This document shows positions 1-7,277 of a stretch of 56,310 nt of DNA, one piece after another. Every line of letters begins with the position of its first letter. The stretch's first letter is position 1. The translations under genes and the position numbers were made by a program. Source of the stretch: CAZRIP01 sp964600165 (lineage in GTDB: Bacteria; Elusimicrobiota; Elusimicrobia; UBA1565; UBA9628). The stretch lies in contig CAZRIP010000008.1 of assembly GCA_964600165.1 (NCBI GenBank), forward strand, positions 1 through 56,310, read 5' to 3'. Under the pieces are notes generated by a model that did not search any database, was not told where the DNA came from, and worked only from the letters and a program-made list of their open reading frames with translations.

Positions 1-24
1 GACGCCCTCGCCAAGAAGATGTGA
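1..24 (+). CDS. C-terminal tail of a gene cut by the window edge
   Basis: Frame 1 reads DALAKKM followed by TGA, a plausible C-terminus of a plus-strand gene that begins outside the window. Only seven codons are visible, so neither function nor reality as a gene can be established; the next gene on the same strand starts 82 bases later. Confidence 0.35.
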   Translation, partial: DALAKKM

Positions 25-69
25 TGGTTGATTCAGCCCGCCTTTTGATATGCTTTTGGCGACGCGCCG

Positions 70-95
70 AGAACTGTAAATCCACGCGCAGTTCT
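70..95 (+). promoter_or_regulatory. inverted repeat in the 5' region of the small gene at 107
   Basis: AGAACTG (70-76) and CAGTTCT (89-95) form a perfect 7-base inverted repeat with a 12-base spacer. It ends one base before the GGAG ribosome binding site of the next gene. It could be an RNA hairpin that affects ribosome access or a DNA operator. No good -35/-10 pair is obvious around it. Confidence 0.35.
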
Positions 96-106
96 ATGGA
101 GAACGC

Positions 107-409
107 ATGCCCGGAAAGAAGATCCAAGAAGAAGTCGGCGACCTTTTCGTCACCGACCAAGCCGTCACCGTGAAGCTCCTGCCGAGCAAGAAATCCGGCA
201 CCCACAAGATCAGCTGGTTCTCGGAAGGCTCGGTCACCAACGTCAAGGTCGCGGCTAAGGACATCGCCTTCCTCGTCGGAAAATTGCAGGGGAAGAGCCG
301 CGTCGTCAAGCGTCTGACGGTCATGACCGACCGCGGCCCCAGCCACGATCTGACGAAGACGGGCCTCCACGAGGCCGTCGCCAAGGCCGGCTTCGACGTC
401 CTCGGCTAG
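107..409 (+). CDS. uncharacterised 100-residue protein
   Basis: I do not recognise this family. The product is small, soluble and lysine-rich, with no signal peptide or membrane segment. Its pattern of alternating hydrophobic and charged residues (for example VTVKLLP, ISWFSEG, VKVAAKDIAFLV) suggests a small beta-rich domain. The ATG at 107 is preceded by GGAG (97-100) at good spacing, which supports this start. The stop lies one base before the ATG of the SDR dehydrogenase at 411, so the two are probably co-transcribed and translationally coupled, but this does not reveal a function. Confidence 0.7.
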   Translation: MPGKKIQEEVGDLFVTDQAVTVKLLPSKKSGTHKISWFSEGSVTNVKVAAKDIAFLVGKLQGKSRVVKRLTVMTDRGPSHDLTKTGLHEAVAKAGFDVLG

Positions 410-410
410 C

Positions 411-1154
411 ATGGCGGGCCGCCTCGCCGGCAAGGTCTGCCTCATCACGGGCGCGGGCTCGGGCATGGGCCTGACCGCCACGAAGACGTTCATTAAAGAA
501 GGCGCCAAAGTCGCCGCCCTCGACCTCAAGTTCAAGGAGAAGGTCGAAGGCGCGCTCTCGCTCGAGTGCGACGTGACCAAGGAGGCGCAGGTCGCCGCCG
601 CGGTCGCCCGGATCGTCAAAGAGCGCGGCGGGCTGCACGTTCTCTACAACAACGCGGGCGTCTTCCCGGCCGACGACCATTCGGTGGTCGACACCGAGGA
701 AAAGGTCTGGGATCTCGTCTACGCGGTCAACGTCAAGGGCATCGCCTGGGTCTGCAAGCACGGCATTCCTGAGATCATAAAAGCGGGAGGCGGCTCCGTG
801 ATCAACGTCGCCTCCTTCGTCGCGCTCGTCGGCTGCAGCGTGCCCCAGGACGCCTACACGGCGTCGAAGGGCGCCGTGATCGCGCTGACCAAATCCCTGG
901 CCGTGCAATTCGGCCCGAAGGGCGTTCGCGCCAACGCGATCTGCCCCGGCCCCATCGAGACGCCGCTGCTCATGGACTGGCTGTTGAAAGAGCCCAAGGA
1001 AAAGGCCAAGCGCGTCAATCGCATCCCGATGGGCCGCTTCGGCAAGCCCGAGGATATCGTCAACATGGCGTTGTATCTGGCCGGCGACGAGTCGAGCTGG
1101 ACCAACGGCGCGGCCCTCGTCGTCGACGGCGGCATCACCGCCAACTACTTCTAG
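411..1154 (+). CDS. SDR-family NAD(P)-dependent oxidoreductase
   Basis: This is a 247-residue classical short-chain dehydrogenase/reductase. Visible motifs are the N-terminal dinucleotide-binding TGAGSGMG (about residues 14-21), the structural NNAG, the catalytic Ser in NVASF and the catalytic YTASK (Tyr and Lys), followed by the usual CPGPIETP segment. Length is typical of the family. The classical motifs give the reaction type (alcohol to carbonyl, or the reverse, with a nicotinamide cofactor) but not the substrate. An aldehyde dehydrogenase follows after one base, so the pair could oxidise an alcohol to aldehyde and then to acid. That coupling is an inference from position. Confidence 0.92.
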   Translation: MAGRLAGKVCLITGAGSGMGLTATKTFIKEGAKVAALDLKFKEKVEGALSLECDVTKEAQVAAAVARIVKERGGLHVLYNNAGVFPADDHSVVDTEEKVWDLVYAVNVKGIAWVCKHGIPEIIKAGGGSVINVASFVALVGCSVPQDAYTASKGAVIALTKSLAVQFGPKGVRANAICPGPIETPLLMDWLLKEPKEKAKRVNRIPMGRFGKPEDIVNMALYLAGDESSWTNGAALVVDGGITANYF

Positions 1155-1155
1155 C

Positions 1156-2589
1156 GTGGACAAGGCGCTTCTGTGGATCGACGGAAAGCGCCGCCCCGCG
1201 GAGTCCGGCAAGACCTTTGAGTCGCTCAACCCCGCGACGGGTAAAGCTCTCGCCGCCGTCGCCGAGGGCGGCGTCGCCGACGTCGACGCGGCTTGCCGCG
1301 CCGCTCAATCGGCGATGGACGGGGTCTGGGGCAAGACGAACCCGCGCCAGCGCGCGAGAATCCTTTTCAACGCGGCGCGCGTGATCCGCGACCACGTCGA
1401 CGAGCTCGCGGGCATCGAATGCCGTGACGCGGGCAAGCCGATGGCCGACGCGCGCGACGAGGCGGGACTGGTCGCCGACGTCATCGAATATTACGCGGGA
1501 GCCGTCTCCAAGCATTTCGGCGAGACGATCCCGGTCCACAACCCCGGGCTCGAGCTCACGCTCAAGGAGCCCGTCGGCGTCTGCGGGCTGATCGTACCCT
1601 GGAACTTTCCGGCCGTGATCGCGTCTTGGAAGCTCGGACCGGCGCTCGCCTGCGGAAACGCCGTCGTCCTCAAGCCCGCGGAGCTCACGCCGCTCTCGGC
1701 GCTCAAGCTCGCCGAATATTTCGCCGAGGCGGGGCTGCCAGACGGCGTCCTCAACGTCGTGCCGGGTCCCGGCGTGGGCTGCGGCGACGCCTTGGTCGCC
1801 CATCCGCTCGTGCGCAAGGTCTCGTTCACCGGCTCGACGAAGGTCGGCAAGGAGATCATGCGCTCGGCGGCCGATCGGATCAAGCGCGTTTCCTTGGAGC
1901 TCGGCGGGAAAAGCGCCAATATCGTCTTCGACGATCCTGGCGACCTCGATTTTTGCGTCGAGAAGTCGCTCTGGTCGGTGTTCGGCAACGCGGGGCAGGA
2001 CTGCTGCGCGCGCTCGCGGTTTCTCGTGCACCGTAAGATCTATGACAAGTTCGCCGCCAAGATTGCCGCGCGCGCGAAGAGGTTCGTCGTCGGCGATCCT
2101 CTCAAAAAAGGGGTCGATATCGGACCGCTCATCTCCTGCGCGCAGCGCGAAAGGGTCTCGTCATACGTGGAGATCGGCGAAGGCGAGGGCGCCAAGCGCG
2201 TCTGCGGCGGAACGGCTCTCAAAGGGCCGGGATTCTTCCTGACGCCGGCCGTCTTCGAGCGCGTGGAATCACGAATGAGGATTTTCAAGGAAGAGATCTT
2301 CGGGCCCGTCGTCTGCCTCACGCCGTTCTCGACGGAGGAAGAGGCGATCGCGCTCGCCAACGACTCCGATTACGGTCTTTCCGGCACGATCTGGACGCGC
2401 GACCTAGGCCGCGCGCTGCGCGTGGCCAAGGCCGTCAAGACCGGCGTCCTTTCCGTCAACGCGACCACGTCCGTTTATACCGAATCGCCGTTCGGCGGCT
2501 ACAAGCAGTCGGGCTTGGGCCGCGAGCTCGGCATGAAGGCGCTCGACCTCTACTCCGAGGTCAAGAGCGTGTTCTTGTCGGCGAACTAG
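1156..2589 (+). CDS. NAD(P)-dependent aldehyde dehydrogenase (betaine-aldehyde-dehydrogenase-like)
   Basis: This is a 477-residue full-length member of the aldehyde dehydrogenase superfamily, oxidising an aldehyde to the carboxylate. It has the cofactor-binding segment PWNFP and KPAELTP, the FTGST glycine motif, the general-base Glu in LELGGKS, the catalytic Cys in NAGQDC and the late EEIFGPV and FGGYKQSG motifs. The start is GTG at 1156, one base after the TAG of the SDR gene, implying coupled translation. Closest by eye are broad-specificity or betaine-type enzymes; the real substrate cannot be read from sequence. Confidence 0.93.
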   Translation: MDKALLWIDGKRRPAESGKTFESLNPATGKALAAVAEGGVADVDAACRAAQSAMDGVWGKTNPRQRARILFNAARVIRDHVDELAGIECRDAGKPMADARDEAGLVADVIEYYAGAVSKHFGETIPVHNPGLELTLKEPVGVCGLIVPWNFPAVIASWKLGPALACGNAVVLKPAELTPLSALKLAEYFAEAGLPDGVLNVVPGPGVGCGDALVAHPLVRKVSFTGSTKVGKEIMRSAADRIKRVSLELGGKSANIVFDDPGDLDFCVEKSLWSVFGNAGQDCCARSRFLVHRKIYDKFAAKIAARAKRFVVGDPLKKGVDIGPLISCAQRERVSSYVEIGEGEGAKRVCGGTALKGPGFFLTPAVFERVESRMRIFKEEIFGPVVCLTPFSTEEEAIALANDSDYGLSGTIWTRDLGRALRVAKAVKTGVLSVNATTSVYTESPFGGYKQSGLGRELGMKALDLYSEVKSVFLSAN

Positions 2590-2597
2590 GAGGCCGG

Positions 2598-2996
2598 ATG
2601 CTCAGGACGATCTGCGCCGTCGTCGCGGGGGCTTTCGCGGCGTCCTTCACCGACTGGGCGTTCATGGGCGCGCTTTGGCACGAGCATTACCTCGAATTTC
2701 CCGAGGTCTGGCGCCGCCAGGCGGGAGATAAGGCCGGCGAGAATAAAGCCGTCCTGTGGGCGTGCCTTCTCAACGTGCTCTGCGCGGCGACGGTCGTCTC
2801 CCTCTGCGCGCATTTCATGCTGAGCGGCGTCAGCACCGTCAAGCTCGCCGTCGCGCTTTGGGTCGCCGGGCCGCTGCCGCTGCTTTTGGGCAACCATCTC
2901 TTCATCAAGCTCCATCCGAAGATCACGGCGGCGCATTGCCTCGGGTGGCTGGCGAAGTTCCTCGTCTGCGCCGCGGCCGCGGCGCTGCTCATCTAG
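2598..2996 (+). CDS. small integral membrane protein, DUF1761-like
   Basis: This 132-residue protein has about four hydrophobic segments (residues about 5-28, 52-75, 80-100 and 112-131). The N-terminal AGAFAASFTDWAFMGALW and following aromatic residues recall DUF1761-type small membrane proteins, though I am not certain of that family. The start is well supported by AGGAGG at 2588-2593, four bases upstream of the ATG. It follows the aldehyde dehydrogenase on the same strand, and its last 8 bases overlap the convergent tatD-like gene. Function unknown. Confidence 0.75.
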   Translation: MLRTICAVVAGAFAASFTDWAFMGALWHEHYLEFPEVWRRQAGDKAGENKAVLWACLLNVLCAATVVSLCAHFMLSGVSTVKLAVALWVAGPLPLLLGNHLFIKLHPKITAAHCLGWLAKFLVCAAAAALLI

Positions 2997-3777
2997 GATA
3001 GCGATACAGGGTCTCGGCGTTGCGCGTGGTCGCGGCCGCGAGCTCGTCGACCGTGACCGCGAAGACCTCGGCGAGCCTCTGCGCGATCTCGGGGATCGCC
3101 GCCGGCTCGTTGCGCTTACCGCGCGCGGACTGCGGCGGCAGATAGGGGCTGTCGGTCTCGAGCACGACGCAGCCCAGCCCCGCCGTCTTCAACGCCTCGC
3201 GCAGCGCGTCATTCTTTGGGTAGGTCACCGGGCCGTCGGCCCCGAGCGCGAAGCCGCGGTCTCGGCAAAAGACGGCGTCCCGCGCGTCGCCCGAGAAGCA
3301 GTGGACGACGCCCCAATAACCGGCGGCGCGCGGCTCTGGATAAATCCGGCCGAGGATTTCCTTTAGGTCCTCGTAGGCGCCCCGGCAATGGACCACGACC
3401 GGCTTGTCCCACTCGCGGCATTTCTTCAAGATGGCCTCGAAGGCGGAGATCTGGACTTCTTTCGGGATCTGCGTCTTCACGTAATCGAGCCCGATTTCCC
3501 CTATAGCGACGACCTCGGGCAGCGCGCGCGCCTTTTCTAGCCTTATAAGAAGCTGATCGGTGAACTCGTCGGCGTAATAGGGGTGCAGCCCGAGAGAGCA
3601 GCGCACCTGCTCGGGCCGCGCGCGGGAGAGCGCCAGCGCGGCGTCCCATTCGGAGGGCGCGTCGGCGATCTCGACGACGCGCGCGACGCCTTTTTCCTTC
3701 GCGCGCCACAAGACGTCGGCGCGGTCGGAGGCGAACTGGTCGTCGCCGAGATGGGCGTGGGTGTCGAAGAGATTCAT
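2989..3777 (-). CDS. tatD: TatD-family metal-dependent hydrolase (deoxyribonuclease)
   Basis: This is a 262-residue TIM-barrel amidohydrolase relative of TatD/YcfH. Metal and active-site motifs are visible: DTHAH near the N-terminus (Asp5, His7, His9), GEIGLDY, VHCRGA, HCFSG, and ETDSPYLPP followed by RGKRNEP. TatD enzymes are 3'-5' nucleases linked to DNA repair and also act on D-aminoacyl-tRNA (family knowledge). It lies 12 bases downstream of the TPR/HEAT gene and is probably its operon partner. The 3' end overlaps the convergent membrane-protein gene by 8 bases. Confidence 0.93.
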   Translation of the reverse strand: MNLFDTHAHLGDDQFASDRADVLWRAKEKGVARVVEIADAPSEWDAALALSRARPEQVRCSLGLHPYYADEFTDQLLIRLEKARALPEVVAIGEIGLDYVKTQIPKEVQISAFEAILKKCREWDKPVVVHCRGAYEDLKEILGRIYPEPRAAGYWGVVHCFSGDARDAVFCRDRGFALGADGPVTYPKNDALREALKTAGLGCVVLETDSPYLPPQSARGKRNEPAAIPEIAQRLAEVFAVTVDELAAATTRNAETLYRYPR

Positions 3778-3789
3778 TTTATAAACGTC

Positions 3790-5391
3790 TTAGCGATACA
3801 ACACGAGCAGCGCGGGATCCTTTTCCGATTTCAGGTACTCCGCCTTGAGCTTGGCCGCGGCGGGGACGTCGGCGCCGTAATGCGAAAGAGCCAGCGTCTC
3901 AGCGTAATAGCGCAGCGCGGGACTCGGATCGTGCAGCGCCTCTGCGACGAGCGGGAGCGTCTCGCCCGGGTACAGATCGGCGAGGAGATTGAGGACGCGC
4001 GCGCGCTGGAAGGGCTTTTTCGACGCGAGCCAGTCGTCGCGGCGCACGCGGACGGCGTCGGGGAACACCTTGGCGAGAGTATAGAGCGCATAGTCCGCGT
4101 TGTGCCGCACGATCTCGGTGTCGTCGTCGAGCAGATCGAAGAGCGTCTCCAGCCAGCGCTGATCGGCGAAGGTCGCCGCGCGGACGCAGGCCTCGGCCCG
4201 CAGCGACGCGTCCTCGGAGCGCAGATAGACGCCGAGCGATTCGAGCGTGGCGCGCCCGAGCACGTCGGCGCGCCGCTGGTCGAGGATGGCGCGGATGATC
4301 TTGTCGGCGGGCTCGCCGTTGTCCGCGTAGTCGGGGTTTTGACGGTAGAGCGCGATCAAAAAAGGAAGAGCCGACTCGCCGTCCGCCTTTTGCCGGTAGT
4401 AGATCTGCGCGAGCTTGGCGGCGCTGAAAAGATCGTCCGGATTTTTCTCCCAGGCCTCGCTGAACAGCCGCGTCGCCTTGTCCTGGAGCTTGTCGAACAG
4501 AGCGATCGCGCCCTCGACCATCAGCGCGCCGGCTTGACCCGGCTGCTTGGCGAGCGTGCCCGCGACGAGCGCGCGCGCGGCGTCGAGCTCGCCGCGCCCC
4601 CAAGCCGACATCGCCAGCGTCGAAAAAATCAGCGGGTCGGAGGGATGCTGCTTGACGAGTTCTTCGAGCGCCTCGCGCGCCGTCCGGGCGGTCTCGCCGT
4701 CCGGCCCCGCGTCGGACTTCTGGGCGCGGCGGCCGAGCTCCTCGAGGGCCGCGCGGCCTTCCCAGGAATCAGCCTTGGCGTCGGCGATCTTGGCCCAAAC
4801 GCCGAGCGCGTCGAGCGGGGCAGAGGGCGCGATGAGCTGCCCCTTGAAAAAAAGAAGCCCGCGGTCGTCGGCCTTGGCCGCGAGGCCCTGATCGGCGAGC
4901 CGTCCGGCCTCGGAAAGGTCGCCGCGGTCGAAGGCGATCTGCGCGAGGTAGCGGTAGACCGCGGGATTATCGGGCTCGGCCGCCAGGCGCTCCTTGAGCG
5001 CTTTCTCGTTGGCGGGCGAGGCGTCATAGGGCTTCCCGCCGTAGAAATCGCTCTTGCCGAGCACGACGACGTCGTGCGCGCGCGTGAAATCGGCGGGGGG
5101 AAAAAGAGCGCGCGCGTCGGCCGCGACGTAGAAGGCGTCGACCGGCCGTCCGGCGCGCCAGAGCGCCTCTGAGAGCTCGAGGGCCGCCTCGGGCCGACCG
5201 AAGCGCTCCCTAAACCGCAAACGCGCGGCCAGCAGCTCGTCGGGATCGGGACGCTTTTCCTTGTGGAGTTGAGCGACGTCGGGCTGGCCGCGCAGCCATT
5301 GGCGGATCAGGCCGACGTAGATCGCCGCCGTGCCGGCGATCAAAAGGACCGAGAACGCGAGCAGCAGGTTGTCGCGCGTCGATTCCTTCAC
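3790..5391 (-). CDS. membrane-anchored TPR/HEAT-repeat protein
   Basis: This is a 533-residue protein with a single N-terminal membrane segment (about residues 8-29), then a long helical solenoid. Residues about 60-390 look like tetratricopeptide repeats (recurring A-x-L-x-x-G-x-x-x-A patterns such as ALWRAGRPVDAFYVA and AWGRGELDAARALV). The last 130 residues resemble HEAT repeats (DDDTEIVRHNADYAL, HDPSPALRYYAETLAL). Such proteins are usually scaffolds, here presumably facing the periplasm. The start is a GTG with a perfect TATAAT exactly 6 bases upstream and no Shine-Dalgarno, so the messenger may be leaderless. TatD follows downstream. The specific role is unknown. Confidence 0.85.
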   Translation of the reverse strand: MKESTRDNLLLAFSVLLIAGTAAIYVGLIRQWLRGQPDVAQLHKEKRPDPDELLAARLRFRERFGRPEAALELSEALWRAGRPVDAFYVAADARALFPPADFTRAHDVVVLGKSDFYGGKPYDASPANEKALKERLAAEPDNPAVYRYLAQIAFDRGDLSEAGRLADQGLAAKADDRGLLFFKGQLIAPSAPLDALGVWAKIADAKADSWEGRAALEELGRRAQKSDAGPDGETARTAREALEELVKQHPSDPLIFSTLAMSAWGRGELDAARALVAGTLAKQPGQAGALMVEGAIALFDKLQDKATRLFSEAWEKNPDDLFSAAKLAQIYYRQKADGESALPFLIALYRQNPDYADNGEPADKIIRAILDQRRADVLGRATLESLGVYLRSEDASLRAEACVRAATFADQRWLETLFDLLDDDTEIVRHNADYALYTLAKVFPDAVRVRRDDWLASKKPFQRARVLNLLADLYPGETLPLVAEALHDPSPALRYYAETLALSHYGADVPAAAKLKAEYLKSEKDPALLVLYR

Positions 5392-5397
5392 GTCGCC

Positions 5398-5403
5398 ATT
5401 ATA
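5398..5403 (-). promoter_or_regulatory. TATAAT -10 box for a leaderless start at 5391
   Basis: On the minus strand TATAAT is followed by six bases and then the GTG start at 5391, which puts the expected +1 on the G of the start codon. No recognisable -35 lies 16-18 bases upstream, and there is no ribosome binding site. Confidence 0.6.
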
Positions 5404-5422
5404 TCAACGAAGGAGCGCGCGC

Positions 5423-5650
5423 TTATTTCGAAAAGAATTTCCAACGCCGCTCGGCGTTCTCTTGCTGGAGGTCCCGGCTCAGCAAGTTCTCCTCGACGGC
5501 CGACCACCGGTCGTCGTCGTCGCCGACGTCGGCGAGCTTTTGCCAGGCTTCCTCGGTGCTGCGGTGGCTTTCGGCTTGTTTCTGCAGGAGGTCGACTTCT
5601 TCGGGACTCCAATCGGAGGCGCCTTGGCGGCGCCGACGGGTGACGGGCAT
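5423..5650 (-). CDS. small charged protein of unknown function
   Basis: This is a 75-residue hydrophilic protein rich in Arg, Glu, Asp and Trp. It has a basic N-terminus (TRRRRQ), a SPEEVDLLQKQAE helix and a central DDDDRW stretch. There is no membrane segment or known motif. The start is supported by GGAGG four bases upstream of the ATG. It sits between two uncharacterised minus-strand genes, 31 bases before the TPR/HEAT gene. The pattern of Trp and charged residues is unlike a random frame, but short length keeps confidence moderate. Confidence 0.55.
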   Translation of the reverse strand: MPVTRRRRQGASDWSPEEVDLLQKQAESHRSTEEAWQKLADVGDDDDRWSAVEENLLSRDLQQENAERRWKFFSK

Positions 5651-5713
5651 GCATCCTCCGCGAAATTAAGGTGTGACGACGCGTCAGTGTAGCCCCCGCC
5701 CTCGTCGATTTCA

Positions 5714-5730
5714 AGGCCCAGAAAGGGCCT
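5714..5730 (-). terminator. weak hairpin after the gene at 5742
   Basis: AGGCCC and GGGCCT form a 6-bp stem with a 5-base loop just downstream of the minus-strand gene ending at 5742. No run of T follows, so this may be a weak or factor-dependent terminator, or simply an RNA 3' end structure. Confidence 0.3.
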
Positions 5731-5741
5731 AGATGGCGGGC

Positions 5742-6503
5742 TCAGGTCTCGGATTGCGCGTCGCGCAGGCTTTGAAGGATGGCGCGATAAATCTCGTCGT
5801 CTTGGCCGGCCATGAAGAAATACAGCACGTTCTGGCCCACGACGTAGGTCTCGACGCGGGCGTCGGGAGCCTCGTAGTTGACTTGGATCCCGTGCAGAGA
5901 CGAGACGTTGACGTTTTTCAAGGAGTACTTCTCACCCCGGGACGTGCTGCGCGCCGCGATCTCGCGCGACAGCGCCTCGAGGCCGTTGATCTGTCCGGCG
6001 TAGGGGCTCTTCATGACCTCAAGGCGCACGATGCCGAGCTCGCCGTAGAGCCCCTCGTTGAGGAAGTTGCTCGGGTCGGTCCCGGCGCGGCAGAAATGGA
6101 CGATCTCGTCGTCGGGGTCGCCGTCCTTGAGATAGGCGACGGCGACGTAGTCTTTGGGAAGCTTGAGCACGTAGCCGGTCTTGCCGAGGAAAGCGGATTC
6201 CGTGCCGCTGGCCGTCGTGGCTTGAGAATGCGGCGTCCCCGGCTCGGCGTCGGTCTTGGGCGCGTCCTGCATGAAGTGAACGGCCAGAGCGATGCCGACG
6301 AGGGTCAGGCCGCCGATCAACAGCATGCGTCCGAGCAGGACGCGCGCGCGATTGCGGCGCCGGCGGGTTTGCGTGGCGTTGAGCGCCGCCGAAAACTCGG
6401 CCTCGGTGATCCCCTCGTCGAGCAGCTGCTGCTTGAGCTTCTCCACCGGAAATTTGCTCAAGTTCTCGTGGAGATACGCGATGACGTCGGGCCGCGTCGT
6501 CAT
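5742..6503 (-). CDS. single-pass membrane protein of unknown function
   Basis: This is a 253-residue protein. The N-terminal 45 residues form a soluble helical head (VIAYLHENLSKFPVEKLKQQ and a basic RRRRNRAR patch). One membrane segment follows (about residues 54-74), then a Ser/Thr-rich linker and a periplasmic domain of about 150 residues. I do not recognise the periplasmic domain. I start at the ATG at 6503; an in-frame upstream ATG would place the start inside the neighbouring tRNA and is rejected. TATCCT lies 6 bases before the ATG and there is no Shine-Dalgarno, again suggesting a leaderless messenger. Confidence 0.75.
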   Translation of the reverse strand: MTTRPDVIAYLHENLSKFPVEKLKQQLLDEGITEAEFSAALNATQTRRRRNRARVLLGRMLLIGGLTLVGIALAVHFMQDAPKTDAEPGTPHSQATTASGTESAFLGKTGYVLKLPKDYVAVAYLKDGDPDDEIVHFCRAGTDPSNFLNEGLYGELGIVRLEVMKSPYAGQINGLEALSREIAARSTSRGEKYSLKNVNVSSLHGIQVNYEAPDARVETYVVGQNVLYFFMAGQDDEIYRAILQSLRDAQSET

Positions 6504-6509
6504 GGCTCT

Positions 6510-6515
6510 AGGATA
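6510..6515 (-). promoter_or_regulatory. TATCCT -10-like box for the gene at 6503
   Basis: TATCCT on the minus strand fits TANNNT and lies six bases before the ATG, the same geometry as at 5391 and 46619. There is no clear -35 element, and the hexamer matches consensus at only four of six positions. Confidence 0.35.
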
Positions 6516-6550
6516 GCCGAAAAACCGACGGGTAGCCAGGGAATAAAAGC

Positions 6551-6625
6551 TGCCCCCGGCAGGACTCGAACCTGCGACCACGCCGGTTATGAGCCGGGCG
6601 CTCTAACCAACTGAGCTACGGGGGC
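6551..6625 (-). tRNA. tRNA with CAU anticodon (elongator Met or Ile2)
   Basis: The minus strand folds as a cloverleaf: 7-bp acceptor GCCCCCG/CGGGGGC, D arm GCTC-AGTTGGTTA-GAGC, anticodon loop CTCATAA (anticodon CAU), T arm GCAGG-TTCGAGT-CCTGC and discriminator A. No CCA is encoded. The acceptor begins with a normal G-C pair and the anticodon stem lacks the three G-C pairs of initiator tRNA, so it is not fMet. Either elongator tRNA-Met or lysidine-modified tRNA-Ile2 is possible. The anticodon stem is irregular: CCCGG pairs with CCGG only if one C is bulged or the outer pair is a C-C mismatch. Confidence 0.93.
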
Positions 6626-6633
6626 GTCGGTTG

Positions 6634-6639
6634 ATTCTA
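6634..6639 (-). promoter_or_regulatory. TAGAAT -10 box for the tRNA
   Basis: TAGAAT on the minus strand ends eight bases before the first base of the tRNA, the expected geometry for a tRNA promoter. A -35 element at standard spacing is not convincing. It stands back to back with a plus-strand TAGAAT at 6663. Confidence 0.5.
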
Positions 6640-6662
6640 CCACTCGTCGACGACAAATGCGC

Positions 6663-6668
6663 TAGAAT
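6663..6668 (+). promoter_or_regulatory. TAGAAT -10 box for a leaderless start at 6675
   Basis: TAGAAT is followed by six bases (ACGCGC) and the ATG at 6675, with no ribosome binding site between them. No -35 at 16-18 bases is visible. Confidence 0.5.
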
Positions 6669-6674
6669 ACGCGC

Positions 6675-7277
6675 ATGCTCTATCTCGCTTTGACCGCATC
6701 GTTGCTCTGCCCGCCCGCTGGTTCGCAGGTGCTCGATTGGGCCCCCCTCTATCGCGCCGCCCAGCAGACGCCGAGCGCGCCGGGCGCGCCCGTCGCGCAG
6801 GCCCCCGCCCCCGCGCCCGAGCCGACCGACGCGGAGTTCGCCGCCCTCATCACGGAAGCGTTCGCGAAATGGCAGCACACCGACCTCGGCGTCATCGACG
6901 GTGACGGCAAGTTCCGCCGCTTCTGGCCCAAGTTCAAATCCGACGTCCTCGGCGAGTTCCCGCCCAGGATCGACGGCTTCAGCATGGTCATGGAAGGCCG
7001 CGACCACCGGCAGCTCTCGCACATCCGCCAGTCGCAGGCCGGGGTTTCCGGCTTCGTCGTGCACGCGTGGTTCGTCTTGCCCGAGGCGCTGCGCAAAAGC
7101 GACGCCTTCAAGGGCACGCAGGCCGCCGACAAGGGCGTCTTCTACGCGGTCTTCCCGATGAACGACGCGGAGAAGCAGCGCTTCGCCTCCGACGTGCGCA
7201 CGGCGATCTACGGCGACCCGAAGAACGCCGCGCTGGCGAGCTACTACCGCTTCTTCATCGACCCGTTCGTGCCCTAG
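6675..7277 (+). CDS. secreted protein of unknown function
   Basis: This is a 200-residue protein with a short hydrophobic N-terminus (LYLALTASLLCPPAG) consistent with a signal peptide, then an Ala/Pro-rich linker of about 20 residues. A compact domain of about 140 residues follows that I do not recognise (motifs ITEAFAKWQHTD, FWPKFKSDVLGEFPPRIDGF, SYYRFFIDPF). A Cys at residue 12 lies in LLCPPAG, which is not a proper lipobox. Its TAG overlaps the stop of the convergent gene in a shared CTAG. Probably periplasmic; no function proposed. Confidence 0.75.
   Translation: MLYLALTASLLCPPAGSQVLDWAPLYRAAQQTPSAPGAPVAQAPAPAPEPTDAEFAALITEAFAKWQHTDLGVIDGDGKFRRFWPKFKSDVLGEFPPRIDGFSMVMEGRDHRQLSHIRQSQAGVSGFVVHAWFVLPEALRKSDAFKGTQAADKGVFYAVFPMNDAEKQRFASDVRTAIYGDPKNAALASYYRFFIDPFVP

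Noticed and set aside
3583..5172. 529-codon open frame on the plus strand
   Set aside because: It lies antisense to the TPR/HEAT protein gene, has the Arg/Val/Asp/Glu-heavy composition of a high-GC shadow frame, and matches no family.
6504..6581. N-terminal extension of the membrane protein ending at 5742
   Set aside because: The upstream start would lie inside the tRNA gene; the ATG at 6503 with a TANNNT box is preferred.
6551..6625. Initiator tRNA-fMet
   Set aside because: The acceptor starts with a paired G-C and the anticodon stem lacks the three consecutive G-C pairs of initiator tRNA.
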